From NCBI GenBank assembly GCA_947177425.1, contig CAMWUN010000023.1, positions 1 to 53,380 of the forward strand: DNA of 53,380 bases, read 5' to 3'. Origin of the DNA: an uncultured bacterium (GTDB lineage: Bacteria; Bacillota; Clostridia; Lachnospirales; Lachnospiraceae). The position numbers were made by a program, and so were the translations under genes. Below the pieces are notes generated by a model. That model saw only the letters and a program-made list of their open reading frames with translations, made no database searches and was not told where the DNA came from. Positions 34,997 through 43,915 of the stretch are shown in pieces (position 1 is the first letter of the stretch; every line of letters starts with the position of its first letter).

Positions 34997-36166
34997 ATGA
35001 AAATACAGGTTGCTGACAGAATGAAGGAATATGAGGAAGGTATTTTCCAGGTGCTCAATGAAAAGAAGGAAGAGGTGGAAAAGACGGGAAAAAAGGTTTA
35101 CAACCTGTCCGTAGGGACGCCCGATTTTCCGACCGATCCCCATATTATGAAGGCGGTTGTGGAGGCGGCACAAAATTCTGCCAACTACAAATATGCCCTT
35201 AAAATGCTGCCGGAACTTACCCAGGCGGTGATACGCCGCTTTAAGGAGCGTTATCATGTTACCCTTACAGAATCGGAAATTGCGGATGTATATGGTTCAC
35301 AGGAAGGGATCGCCCATATTGGTTTGTCTCTTATCAATCCGGGGGACGTGGTACTGGTGCCGGATCCCGGTTATCCTATTTTCACCATAGGGCCTTCCCT
35401 TGCCATGGCGGAGTTGCGGACCTATGAGTTGCTGCCGGAAAATGATTATTTGCCGGATCTTGACGCCATAGACAGGGAAACCTGCGAAAAAACAAAATTT
35501 ATGATTGTATCTTACCCCTTAAATCCGGTCTGCAAAATAGCGCCGGACAGCTTTTACGAGAAGCTGATTCCCTGGGCACAGTCCCACGATATCATTATTG
35601 TCCATGACAATGCCTATTCCGACATTATTTACGACGGCCATGTGGGAAAATCTATTTTGCAGTTTGAAGGGGCAAAGGAGAACTGTATTGAATTTTATTC
35701 CTTATCTAAAAGCTACAATTATACAGGGGCAAGAGCAGGCTTTCTTGTAGGGAATGAGTTTCTGGTGCAGAATTTCAGGAAACTCCGCTCCCAGATTGAC
35801 TATGGTACATTTCTCCCTGTCCAGTACGGGGCAATTGCAGCTTTAGAAGGGCCGGATGACGGCGTTAAGCAAAGATGCATCTGGTATCAGGAGAGAAGGG
35901 ACGCCCTTTGTGGCGGACTTAGGGAAATCGGCTGGAATATTCCTGACAGCCAGGGCACTATGTTTGCCTGGGGAAAAATACCTGAAGGCTATACGGACGA
36001 TGTGGCATTTGTCATGGAACTTCTTGAAAAGTCAGGGGTTTTGTGCACGCCGGGAAGCAGCTTCGGGAAACTGGGGAAAGGACATGTGCGCTTTGCGCTG
36101 ACCATGCCGGTGGAGGAAATCCGGGAGGCAGTGGCAGCTATTGCAGCTTCCGGAATGATAAAGTAA
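34997..36166 (+). CDS. PLP-dependent class I/II aminotransferase
   Basis: A 389-residue fold-type I aminotransferase. The cofactor-binding lysine sits in SLSKSYNYTGARAGF near residue 235; NPVCKIAP, DNAYSDIIYDG and a C-terminal GHVRFALT arginine region complete the site. Sequence style is close to LL-diaminopimelate aminotransferase and related enzymes of Clostridia, but substrate choice cannot be read. GGGAGG precedes the ATG at 34997; the in-frame ATG at 34970 overlaps the previous gene. It ends the group with the phosphatase and WYL regulator. Confidence 0.87.
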   Translation: MKIQVADRMKEYEEGIFQVLNEKKEEVEKTGKKVYNLSVGTPDFPTDPHIMKAVVEAAQNSANYKYALKMLPELTQAVIRRFKERYHVTLTESEIADVYGSQEGIAHIGLSLINPGDVVLVPDPGYPIFTIGPSLAMAELRTYELLPENDYLPDLDAIDRETCEKTKFMIVSYPLNPVCKIAPDSFYEKLIPWAQSHDIIIVHDNAYSDIIYDGHVGKSILQFEGAKENCIEFYSLSKSYNYTGARAGFLVGNEFLVQNFRKLRSQIDYGTFLPVQYGAIAALEGPDDGVKQRCIWYQERRDALCGGLREIGWNIPDSQGTMFAWGKIPEGYTDDVAFVMELLEKSGVLCTPGSSFGKLGKGHVRFALTMPVEEIREAVAAIAASGMIK

Positions 36167-36246
36167 GGATATATTTCATGGGTATATCTGCATGTCCTGC
36201 GCGGGCAGGCGGAACTGGCGGTGGCACAGTTTATTTAAATATTTGG

Positions 36247-36275
36247 TTGACATCCGTATAAGGTTTTATTATACT
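36247..36275 (+). promoter_or_regulatory. Promoter of nrdD
   Basis: -35 TTGACA (36247-36252), 17-base spacer, -10 TATACT (36270-36275). Transcription should start near 36282, just before the first NrdR box. Confidence 0.85.
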
Positions 36276-36283
36276 AGTGGATA

Positions 36284-36330
36284 GCACTATATATTGAGTG
36301 AGAATGTCGAATAAACACAATATTTAGTGT
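36284..36330 (+). promoter_or_regulatory. Two NrdR boxes
   Basis: GCACTATATATTGAGT (36284-36299) and ACACAATATTTAGTGT (36315-36330) match the NrdR consensus ACACwATATATwGTGT. Their starts are 31 bases apart, about three helical turns, as found in known NrdR operators. They sit just downstream of the -10, so bound NrdR would block transcription when dNTPs are ample. Confidence 0.88.
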
Positions 36331-36331
36331 T

Positions 36332-36345
36332 TGAAACGCGTTTCA
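36332..36345. promoter_or_regulatory. Perfect palindrome in the nrdD leader
   Basis: TGAAACGCGTTTCA is a 14-bp perfect palindrome next to the second NrdR box. It looks like a LacI-family operator but departs from the cre consensus in the central two bases (GC instead of CG). The protein that binds it, if any, is unknown. Confidence 0.45.
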
Positions 36346-36388
36346 GATGATGGAACGGTTGCTGAAAATGGGGAATGGAGGATACAGG

Positions 36389-38566
36389 ATGAGCGATATG
36401 CAGGAAAACACTGCGGAATTTGGAAATTTGTTTAAACCGGAAAAGAATGTCAAGGTCATAAAGAAGGATGGCAGTCTTGAGGAATTTAATGTACAGAAGG
36501 TCATTGACGCTGTAGGGAAAAGTGCATACAGGGCATTGACAAAGTTTACCGGGGAGGAAAAAAAGCATATCTGCCAGTATGTTGTGGATAAGGTAAACGA
36601 ACTGGAGCAGGAACAGATTCCTATTCCTATCATGCATAATATCGTGGAGAGCGCTCTTGAGGATGTGAAGCCGATTGTCGCCAAAAGTTACCGGGATTAC
36701 CGGAACTATAAGCAGGATTTTGTCCGTATGATGGATGATGTATACAAAAAGAGCCAGTCCATTATGTATGTGGGGGATAAAGAGAATGCCAATACGGACA
36801 GTGCCCTGGTATCCACCAAGAGAAGCCTTATTTTTAACCAGTTTAATAAAGAACTTTACCAGAAATTTTTCATGACCACGGAGGAAATCCAGGCGTGCAG
36901 GGACGGCTATATTTATGTCCACGATATGTCTGCCAGAAGGGATACCATGAACTGCTGTCTTTTTGATGTGGCAAGTGTGCTGACCGGAGGCTTTGAGATG
37001 GGCAACATCTGGTACAATGAGCCGAAAACGCTTGATGTGGCTTTTGACGTAATCGGTGATATTGTCTTAAGCGCCGCCAGCCAGCAGTATGGCGGGTTCA
37101 CAGTGCCGGAAGTGGACAAAATATTAGAGCCTTATGCAGAAAAGACTTATCAGAGAGGTCTGAAAAGATATACCCGTATGGGGCTGGGGGAAGAAGCCGC
37201 CAGGGCGGAAGCCTATGCTGATGTAGAGCGGGAATTTGAACAGGGTTTCCAGGGATGGGAATATAAGTTTAATACGGTGGCATCCAGCCGGGGAGACTAT
37301 CCTTTCATTACGGTGACGGCGGGAATTGGCACCGGGCGTTTTGCACGCCTTGCAACGATTTCCCTTTTGAATGTGAGAAGGGAAGGACAGGGGAAAGAAG
37401 GCTGTAAGAAGCCTGTCCTTTTCCCAAAGATTGTATTTTTATATGATGAAAACCTTCACGGCCCCGGGCGGGAACTGGAGGATGTGTTTGAAGCAGGGGT
37501 AAAATGCTCTGCAAAGACTATGTATCCGGACTGGCTTTCCCTGACAGGAAAAGGATATATTGCCAGTATGTACAGGCAGTATGGGAAAGTAATTTCCCCC
37601 ATGGGGTGCCGGGCTTTCCTTTCTCCCTGGTATGAAAGGGGCGGGATGCATCCGGCGGATGAAAAGGATTCCCCTATATTTGTAGGCCGTTTCAATATCG
37701 GCGCTGTGTCCCTCCATCTGCCCATGATTCTTGCCAAATCCAAACAGGAAAGCCGGGATTTTTATGAAGTGCTGGACTATTATCTGAATCTGATACGCCA
37801 GCTCCACATCAGGACTTATGCATACCTGGGCGAAATGCGCGCGTCCACCAATCCCCTTGCCTACTGCGAAGGCGGATTCTTAGGCGGCCATTTAAAGCTG
37901 ACAGACAAGATTAAGCCTATTTTAAAATCGGCAACGGCAAGCTTTGGGATTACGGCATTTAATGAATTACAGGAACTGTACAACGGAAAATCACTGGTGG
38001 AAGACGGCGCATTTGCACTGGAAGTACTGGAGCATATCAATCAAAAAGTAAATGAATTCAAAGAGGAAGACGGCAACCTTTATGCGATTTACGGAACCCC
38101 GGCAGAAAGCCTCTGTGGATTACAGGTGAAGCAGTTCCGGGCGAAATACGGGATTGTGGAGGGCGTTTCTGACAGGGAATATGTGTCCAACAGTTTCCAC
38201 TGCCATGTAACCGAGGATATTACCCCTATCCAGAAGCAGGATCTGGAATACCGTTTCTGGGAACTTTCCAACGGCGGCAAAATCCAGTACGTGAAATATC
38301 CCATTGATTACAATATTGAAGCCATTAAGACGCTGATACGCAGGGCTATGGATATGGGCTTTTATGAGGGCGTCAATCTGTCCCTTGCTTACTGTGACGA
38401 CTGCGGGCACCAGGAACTGGAAATGGATGTATGCCCGGCCTGCGGAAGTAAAAACCTTACCAAGATAGAGCGCATGAACGGCTATCTGTCTTACTCGAGA
38501 GTACACGGGGATACCCGGCTGAATGAGGCGAAAATGGCGGAAATTTCAGAAAGGAAGAGCATGTGA
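36389..38566 (+). CDS. nrdD: Anaerobic ribonucleoside-triphosphate reductase
   Basis: Class III ribonucleotide reductase, which makes dNTPs under anoxia with a glycyl radical. The 725-residue protein has an N-terminal ATP-cone (about 15-105, VIKKDGSLEEFNVQKV), the catalytic barrel, a C-terminal zinc site CDDCGHQELEMDVCPACG near residue 670, and the radical loop RMNGYL with G698. GGAGG (36376-36380) lies 8 bases before the ATG at 36389; an upstream ATG at 36347 lies near the operators and lacks a site. It is co-transcribed with its activase nrdG, 4 bases downstream, under NrdR control. Confidence 0.97.
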   Translation: MSDMQENTAEFGNLFKPEKNVKVIKKDGSLEEFNVQKVIDAVGKSAYRALTKFTGEEKKHICQYVVDKVNELEQEQIPIPIMHNIVESALEDVKPIVAKSYRDYRNYKQDFVRMMDDVYKKSQSIMYVGDKENANTDSALVSTKRSLIFNQFNKELYQKFFMTTEEIQACRDGYIYVHDMSARRDTMNCCLFDVASVLTGGFEMGNIWYNEPKTLDVAFDVIGDIVLSAASQQYGGFTVPEVDKILEPYAEKTYQRGLKRYTRMGLGEEAARAEAYADVEREFEQGFQGWEYKFNTVASSRGDYPFITVTAGIGTGRFARLATISLLNVRREGQGKEGCKKPVLFPKIVFLYDENLHGPGRELEDVFEAGVKCSAKTMYPDWLSLTGKGYIASMYRQYGKVISPMGCRAFLSPWYERGGMHPADEKDSPIFVGRFNIGAVSLHLPMILAKSKQESRDFYEVLDYYLNLIRQLHIRTYAYLGEMRASTNPLAYCEGGFLGGHLKLTDKIKPILKSATASFGITAFNELQELYNGKSLVEDGAFALEVLEHINQKVNEFKEEDGNLYAIYGTPAESLCGLQVKQFRAKYGIVEGVSDREYVSNSFHCHVTEDITPIQKQDLEYRFWELSNGGKIQYVKYPIDYNIEAIKTLIRRAMDMGFYEGVNLSLAYCDDCGHQELEMDVCPACGSKNLTKIERMNGYLSYSRVHGDTRLNEAKMAEISERKSM

Positions 38567-38570
38567 GCAG

Positions 38571-39080
38571 ATGAGATACCACAATATAACAAAGGACGAT
38601 ATGCTGAATGGGGATGGGCTTCGTGTAGTGTTATGGGTTTCGGGATGTTCCCACTGCTGTAAGGAATGTCATAATCCTGTTACGTGGGATCCGGCCGGAG
38701 GGCTTTTCTTTGATGACGGGGCAAAACAGGAGATATATGACCAGCTCGACAAGCCTTATATTTCGGGAATTACCTTTTCCGGCGGCGATCCGCTTCATGC
38801 GGCAAACCGGATGGATGTGAGAAATTTTATGATGGAAATAAAAGATAAATATCCGGATAAGACCATATGGATGTACACAGGCGACTGCTGGGAAAATATT
38901 ATGCTTGATTCCATTGTGAAGTACATAGACGTGCTGGTTGACGGGGAATTCCAGGCGGACAAAAAGGACAACAGGCTTCTCTGGAAGGGAAGCAGAAACC
39001 AGAGGGTAATCGATGTACAAAAAACCCTTGCGCAGGGTGATATACGGACACCTCTTCTGCACTGTGGGGATTATGCATAG
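38571..39080 (+). CDS. nrdG: Anaerobic ribonucleotide reductase activating protein
   Basis: A 169-residue radical SAM activase that generates the glycyl radical on NrdD. The cluster-binding CxxxCxxC is visible in GCSHCCKECHNP near residues 26-34, followed by TFSGGDPLH. The ATG at 38571 lies 4 bases after the nrdD stop; AGGAAGAGC upstream may serve as ribosome-binding site within nrdD. Normal family length. The next gene, dut, follows 17 bases later. Confidence 0.96.
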   Translation: MRYHNITKDDMLNGDGLRVVLWVSGCSHCCKECHNPVTWDPAGGLFFDDGAKQEIYDQLDKPYISGITFSGGDPLHAANRMDVRNFMMEIKDKYPDKTIWMYTGDCWENIMLDSIVKYIDVLVDGEFQADKKDNRLLWKGSRNQRVIDVQKTLAQGDIRTPLLHCGDYA

Positions 39081-39097
39081 AAAGGATGTTTCTTTAA

Positions 39098-39535
39098 ATG
39101 ACAGAAACCATAAAAATTAAATATTTTACTGACAAAATAGACAAACTGGCTTATATAGACGGAAAATCTGACTGGATTGACCTGCGGGCGTCGGAGGATG
39201 TGGATTTAAAGCAGGGAGAATTCCGGCTTATTCCTTTAGGGATTGCCATGGAACTTCCGAAGGGTTATGAAGCCCATATTGTGCCAAGAAGTTCGACCTT
39301 TAAAAATTTTGGTATTATCCAGACCAATCATCAGGGAGTGGTGGACTGTTCTTACTGCGGCGACAACGACCAGTGGTTCATGCCTGTATATGCCATGAGG
39401 GATACTCATATTTCATGTAATGACAGGGTATGCCAGTTCAGAATCGTGGAAAACCAGCCCAAAATTAATTTTCAGGAAGTATCCTCTTTGGAAGGGGCCG
39501 ACAGGGGCGGCTTTGGAAGCACAGGAAAACAATAA
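39098..39535 (+). CDS. dut: dUTP diphosphatase
   Basis: A 145-residue trimeric-type dUTPase that converts dUTP to dUMP, keeping uracil out of DNA and feeding dTMP synthesis. The five family motifs can be followed: [40 protein letters not shown] and the C-terminal arm RGGFGSTG. It lies 17 bases after nrdG, so it is probably part of the NrdR-regulated dNTP operon. Confidence 0.92.
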   Translation: MTETIKIKYFTDKIDKLAYIDGKSDWIDLRASEDVDLKQGEFRLIPLGIAMELPKGYEAHIVPRSSTFKNFGIIQTNHQGVVDCSYCGDNDQWFMPVYAMRDTHISCNDRVCQFRIVENQPKINFQEVSSLEGADRGGFGSTGKQ

Positions 39536-39548
39536 CAAACAGGAAATT

Positions 39549-39578
39549 TGTATAAAAATTCTCCTTTTGCCACATAAT
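39549..39578 (+). promoter_or_regulatory. Possible sigma-G/F promoter of the spoVAF-like gene
   Basis: TGTATA (39549-39554) with an 18-base spacer and CATAAT (39573-39578) resembles the forespore consensus TGAATA / CATACTA. It lies 39 bases before the germination gene. Confidence 0.45.
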
Positions 39579-39616
39579 GCTAACAGAATGCATTGGTGTG
39601 CGGAAGGAGTTTTTTT

Positions 39617-41035
39617 ATGGAAAAAAAGAAGATGAGCGCTTCACTTTCTGAAAATATGAATTATCTGAACAATTATTTGGCTGTGGATACGAGTTTTGAT
39701 ATTGTATACCGTGTGATACGAATAGGCGGAAAAGAAGCCTGCATGTATTTTATTGACGGGTTCTGCAAGGATGAACTGATGCAGAAGATGCTCCAGTATT
39801 TTATGGATATCAAAGAGGAGGAGATGCCTGCCGATGCCCATGAAATGTCCAAAACCAGCCTTCCTTATGTGGAGGTGGATTTACAGGATGAATGGAACCA
39901 GATTACCTATTTCATCATGTCCGGAGTGTTTGCCCTTTTTATTGACGGATATGATAAGTGTCTGCTGATTGACTCAAGAACTTATCCGGCAAGAAGCGTG
40001 GGAGAGCCGGAGAAAGACAAGGTGCTCAGAGGATCCAAAGACGGTTTTGTAGAGACTATCGTGTTCAACACGGCGCTCATACGAAGGAGAATCAGAAGCG
40101 CCAATCTGCGCATGGAGATGCTTCATGCGGGAAACAGTTCCCAGACGGATATCGTGCTCTGTTATATGGATGATCGGGTAGACCATCAGTTCCTGGATAA
40201 AATCAAAGAACGTATCAGCCAGATTCAGGTGGATGCCCTTACCATGAACCAGGAGAGCCTTGCGGAGTGTCTCTACAAGAAGAAGTGGTATAATCCCTTT
40301 CCCAAATTTAAGTTTACGGAAAGGCCGGACACTGCCTCAGCCCAGATTCTGGAGGGGGACATTGTTATTCTGGTGGACAATTCACCGTCAGCAATGATTA
40401 CACCAACTTCCATATTTGATATTGTGGAAGAGGCGGACGACTATTATTTCCCGCCGATTACGGGAACTTACCTCAGGCTGTCACGATTTTTGATTGCCAT
40501 TCTGACTTATTTTATGACGCCTACATTTCTGCTTCTTATGCAGAGACCGGAATGGATTCCGGCGGGATTTGAGTTTATTGCGGTCAAGGAGACGACAAAT
40601 ATTCCGCTGGTCTGGCAGTTTCTGCTGCTGGAACTTGCCATTGACGGGCTGCGGCTGGCGGCAGTCAATACACCCAATATGCTCAGCACTCCTTTAAGCG
40701 TCATGGCGGCCCTGGTACTTGGAGAGTTTTCTGTCAACAGCGGCTGGTTCAATTCTGAGGTAATGTTATATATGGCCTTTGTGGCAATCGCCAACTACAC
40801 CCAGGCCAGCTATGAACTGAGTTACGCCATCAAGTTTATGCGTATCATTAACCTGATACTGACAGCCATTTTTGGCATATGGGGCTATATTGGGGCGGTT
40901 ATCCTTTTGATACTGGCAATCGGCACAAACCGGACAGTATCGGGAAAAAGTTATGTTTATCCGCTGATTCCCTTTAATCTGAAACAACTTTCCAAGAGAC
41001 TATTGCGGTACAGGCTGCCGGGGTCGAGAGAGTAA
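39617..41035 (+). CDS. spoVAF: SpoVAF/GerA-type spore germination protein
   Basis: A 472-residue inner-membrane spore protein. The N-terminal soluble half (to about 290) contains the family hallmark SRTYPARSVGEPEKDKVLRG near residue 120 and the FVETIVFNTALIRRRIR stretch. About four or five membrane segments fill the C-terminal half. The overall pattern fits SpoVAF, which works with germinant receptors and the SpoVA channel, better than a GerAA receptor subunit. The usual spoVA genes are not next to it; it stands alone here. AAGGAG precedes the ATG at 39617, and a forespore-type promoter lies upstream. Confidence 0.88.
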   Translation: MEKKKMSASLSENMNYLNNYLAVDTSFDIVYRVIRIGGKEACMYFIDGFCKDELMQKMLQYFMDIKEEEMPADAHEMSKTSLPYVEVDLQDEWNQITYFIMSGVFALFIDGYDKCLLIDSRTYPARSVGEPEKDKVLRGSKDGFVETIVFNTALIRRRIRSANLRMEMLHAGNSSQTDIVLCYMDDRVDHQFLDKIKERISQIQVDALTMNQESLAECLYKKKWYNPFPKFKFTERPDTASAQILEGDIVILVDNSPSAMITPTSIFDIVEEADDYYFPPITGTYLRLSRFLIAILTYFMTPTFLLLMQRPEWIPAGFEFIAVKETTNIPLVWQFLLLELAIDGLRLAAVNTPNMLSTPLSVMAALVLGEFSVNSGWFNSEVMLYMAFVAIANYTQASYELSYAIKFMRIINLILTAIFGIWGYIGAVILLILAIGTNRTVSGKSYVYPLIPFNLKQLSKRLLRYRLPGSRE

Positions 41036-41099
41036 TTTACCACAGGCTTTTGGTCTGGGATAATACACCAGACTGGTTTTCCTATAAATCGAAAATCCT

Positions 41100-41142
41100 C
41101 CGGATACACACGCTGCGGCGTGTGTATCCGGTTGTTTTGTTT
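41100..41142 (+). terminator. Intrinsic terminator after spoVAF-like gene
   Basis: CCGGATACACACGC (41100-41113) pairs with GCGTGTGTATCCGG (41118-41131) across a TGCG loop, followed by a T-rich tract. Confidence 0.88.
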
Positions 41143-41169
41143 GTAAAATTAAATAAATGATGTTAAAAT
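41141..41169 (+). promoter_or_regulatory. Putative promoter of the DegV gene
   Basis: -35 TTGTAA (41141-41146), 17-base spacer, -10 TAAAAT (41164-41169). Confidence 0.5.
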
Positions 41170-41211
41170 AGAAAAAATGTGATTTGTAAAACAATAAAAG
41201 GAGAGCAGAGA

Positions 41212-42084
41212 ATGGAATCATTTAAGATTATTACCAATACCACAGCGGATTTACCCATTGATTATATAGAGGAAAACCAGCTTGGGTTGATATATTTCAA
41301 CTATATTATGGACGGCATATCTTACGGGAAGGATAAAGAACTGGACTGGAAGGAGTTTTACCGTCTGATGCGGGAGGAGGGGAAGATGCCAACCACTTCA
41401 CAGGTAAATCCCCAGCAGTATAAAGAATATTTTACAGAATTCCTGAAAGAGGATAAGAATCTGCTTTATATTTCTTTTTCTTCAGGGTTAAGCGGTTCCT
41501 GCGGCAATGCAGTGCTGGCTGCGGACGAACTGATGGAGGAAAATGAGGGATGCCGTATCATGGTGGTGGATTCCAAATGCGCATCCATGGGAGAGGGGTT
41601 GTTTGTCCACAAGGCAGTACAGATGAAGAAGCAGGGAAAATCCATGGAGGAGACGGCGGATTATTTAAACCAGCTTGTACCGCATCTTACCCATGTATTT
41701 ACCGTGGACGACCTGAATCACTTATACCGTGGAGGACGTGTCAGCAAGGCTGCTGCCGTGGTGGGTACGATTGCCGCAATCAAACCGATTCTTCATGTGG
41801 ACGATGAAGGGCATCTGATTCCCATAAGTAAAATAAGGGGACGCAAAAAATCCTTAAATGCGCTGGTGGACTATATGGAAGAAAAAATAAAAGGGTATTC
41901 CGGCAAAAATGACATAATATTTATCAGCCATGGAGATGCCCTGGCGGATGCAGAGTATGTGAAGGCAGAGATAGAAAAGAGATTCGGAATGAAAGAATTT
42001 ATGATTAACCATATAGGACCCACCATAGGCGCTCATTCCGGGCCGGGGACTATTGCATTGTTTTTCGAGGGCAGTTCCAGATAA
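41212..42084 (+). CDS. DegV family fatty-acid-binding protein
   Basis: A 290-residue cytosolic protein of the DegV/FakB fold, which holds a fatty acid for phosphorylation by FakA. The N-terminal TNTTADLP, the PTTSQVNP loop near residue 63 and SSGLSGS near 92 are family markers, and a C-terminal GPTIGAHSGPGT is also typical. AAAGGAGAG lies before the ATG at 41212. No kinase gene is nearby. Confidence 0.92.
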   Translation: MESFKIITNTTADLPIDYIEENQLGLIYFNYIMDGISYGKDKELDWKEFYRLMREEGKMPTTSQVNPQQYKEYFTEFLKEDKNLLYISFSSGLSGSCGNAVLAADELMEENEGCRIMVVDSKCASMGEGLFVHKAVQMKKQGKSMEETADYLNQLVPHLTHVFTVDDLNHLYRGGRVSKAAAVVGTIAAIKPILHVDDEGHLIPISKIRGRKKSLNALVDYMEEKIKGYSGKNDIIFISHGDALADAEYVKAEIEKRFGMKEFMINHIGPTIGAHSGPGTIALFFEGSSR

Positions 42085-42085
42085 T

Positions 42086-42111
42086 ATATAAGATTATAAT
42101 ATAAGATTATA
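42086..42111. repeat. Short tandem repeat, 2 x 13 bp
   Basis: ATATAAGATTATA occurs twice in direct tandem (42086-42098 and 42099-42111), just after the DegV gene and before the chemoreceptor promoter. Confidence 0.8.
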
Positions 42112-42123
42112 AAGATAAAAAGG

Positions 42124-42152
42124 TTGCAAATGAGCAGAAAATTTCTTATTAT
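42124..42152 (+). promoter_or_regulatory. Putative promoter of the chemoreceptor gene
   Basis: -35 TTGCAA (42124-42129), 17-base spacer, -10 TATTAT (42147-42152). It resembles sigma-A rather than the sigma-D type usual for chemotaxis genes. Confidence 0.55.
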
Positions 42153-42211
42153 AAAAGTAATGTATATTTTTAAATTAAGATAATACATTAAGCTGAGAAA
42201 AGAGGTGCATG

Positions 42212-43573
42212 ATGGGTATTAGAAAGAGAAAAGCAGTTCTTATGAGGGCTGTTTCAGAATTGAAAGCAGATGATTATTCCAGGGTGCCGGAGTTAAATGG
42301 TATGTATCAGAGGCTGGTGAATTCGAGAAAGCAGTTTGCAGAGATTTTTGAAATGAATGTCAAAGCAGTTATGCAGATTAGTTCCCTTGATTTGACCATG
42401 CAGCATGAAACAGAAAGAATTGTCGATATTGCCAGCAATGTAACGAAGGCTACGGAAACTATATTCGGGGTATCTGACAACGGCCTGGATTTCAGCGGCA
42501 ACAGCCAGCATGAAGAACTTGCCAATAAGATTATCCAGGTTTCTGAGAAAGCTGAGGAAGTTTATAATAAAATTGAAACCTCACAAAGCGATCTGACTAA
42601 CATCAAGGATCTTTCGGATGAGACAATCGCCGGTTCCCGCCAGATGCAGAAGGATATGGATAACCTGCTTGAGGTGATGGAGCGCATGAATGAAGTGATT
42701 GCGGGGATTGACACCATATCACTGCAGACAAACCTGTTGGCTCTTAACGCTGCAATAGAAGCTGCCCGTGCAGGGGAAGCAGGAAAGGGATTTGCGGTTG
42801 TGGCAAATGAAATCCGTGAACTGGCAGTGGAAACCCAGAAAATGACAGCCAGTATGAGTGAGTTCGTGGAAGAAATCAAAAGCGCTTCCCAGCAAAGCGT
42901 CAGCAGTGCAAACGGAACCATAAGTAATCTGCAAAGCATGACCGAAAAAATAGGTAATGTATGGGAACTGAATGATGAGAATAAAATGCATGTCTTAGAG
43001 GTGAGCGGTTCCATCAGTACAATTGCCGCCTTAAGCGAGGAGATAAGCAGTTCCATGACCGAGATGGAAAACCAGTTAAGGGAAAGCGCTGACTTTATGA
43101 ATACTGTCAGCCAGGAACTGAAAACGGCTACGGAGCCGGTAGTGGATATTGAAAAAACGCTGGATAGTACGGTAAAACAAATGGGAGCCATGACAAAAGA
43201 CGCTTTCTTCCGTCTGGAAAATCCTGAATTTGCCAAGCAGGTGAACAATGCAGTGACTGCCCACCAGACATGGCTTAAAAATCTGGAAAAAATGGTGAGA
43301 AGCCGCAGTATCATGCCATTACAGCTTGATGCCTCTAAGTGTGGATTCGGGCATTTTTATTATGCAATAACGCCCCAGATACCGGAAGTGCTGCCTATAT
43401 GGGATGGTCTTGGCGCAAAACACCAGAGATTCCATAAATTTGGCGGGGAAGTTATGGCTGCAATTAATCAGGAAGATTATGCAAAAGCAGAGCAGATATA
43501 CTGGGAAGCAGAAGTGTATTCCCGGGAACTGATTTCAGATCTGCAGAGGATCATCCAGATACTGGAAGAATGA
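42212..43573 (+). CDS. Cytoplasmic chemoreceptor with C-terminal zinc-binding (CZB) domain
   Basis: A 453-residue methyl-accepting protein without membrane segments. The signalling hairpin tip, [20 protein letters not shown] near residue 180, is canonical for CheA/CheW contact. The C-terminus carries a CZB domain with H351, C377 (in CGFGHF), H404 and H408 (HxxxH), the expected three-histidine, one-cysteine zinc site. CZB domains in other bacteria sense zinc or oxidants such as hypochlorous acid. GAGG (42202-42205) favours the ATG at 42212 over 42209. No other chemotaxis or flagellar gene is in the window. Confidence 0.9.
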   Translation: MGIRKRKAVLMRAVSELKADDYSRVPELNGMYQRLVNSRKQFAEIFEMNVKAVMQISSLDLTMQHETERIVDIASNVTKATETIFGVSDNGLDFSGNSQHEELANKIIQVSEKAEEVYNKIETSQSDLTNIKDLSDETIAGSRQMQKDMDNLLEVMERMNEVIAGIDTISLQTNLLALNAAIEAARAGEAGKGFAVVANEIRELAVETQKMTASMSEFVEEIKSASQQSVSSANGTISNLQSMTEKIGNVWELNDENKMHVLEVSGSISTIAALSEEISSSMTEMENQLRESADFMNTVSQELKTATEPVVDIEKTLDSTVKQMGAMTKDAFFRLENPEFAKQVNNAVTAHQTWLKNLEKMVRSRSIMPLQLDASKCGFGHFYYAITPQIPEVLPIWDGLGAKHQRFHKFGGEVMAAINQEDYAKAEQIYWEAEVYSRELISDLQRIIQILEE

Positions 43574-43647
43574 CAGGTTATGACACCAGTATTTTAGGCC
43601 GGCTTGTAGGCGTGGATTTTATAGTGCAGGAATGTTGTGGCGGTTTT

Positions 43648-43869
43648 TCATAATAAGCGAGCCTTTCCTTCCTGCTTTTTACGGTATTCTTTTGGCAGGA
43701 CATTAAAATGTGCTTTAAATGCCGCGGTAAATTTGCTCTGGCTGTCATCGTCGACAGCCCGTGCAATCTCCGCTATGCTTTTATCGGTTTCTTTTAACAT
43801 TTTTGCGGCCTGGTCCATGCGGTGCTTTTTGATGTGTGCTACTTTGGATAAAAAAAGTGGAGCTTCCAT
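43648..43869 (-). pseudogene. AraC-family regulator remnant (C-terminal HTH only)
   Basis: A 73-residue frame matching the last part of AraC-type DNA-binding domains: KKHRMDQAAKMLKETDKSI (helix region), then SQSKFTAAFKAHFNVLPKEY with the family signature. The first helix-turn-helix and the whole effector domain are missing, and upstream of the frame no related sequence is seen. The remaining piece holds only one of two recognition helices, so it is probably non-functional. It lies 46 bases downstream of the lacI-type gene on the same strand and could be a deletion relic of an older regulator at this locus. Confidence 0.75.
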
Positions 43870-43915
43870 CCAGGGGCAAAAGCCGGGCCGGAAAGCCAGC
43901 CGATCCTGCCTGGCT

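Noticed and set aside
36178-36261. 27-codon frame after the aminotransferase gene
   Set aside because: It runs into the nrdD promoter, is glycine-rich by chance of a GC-rich stretch and looks like part of a degenerate repeat.
36332-36345. Catabolite-response (cre) element before nrdD
   Set aside because: The central two bases are GC, not the CG required by the consensus, so CcpA binding is doubtful; kept only as an unassigned palindrome.
42086-42111. Start of a CRISPR array or satellite
   Set aside because: Only two 13-base units without spacers; no array or cas gene in the window.
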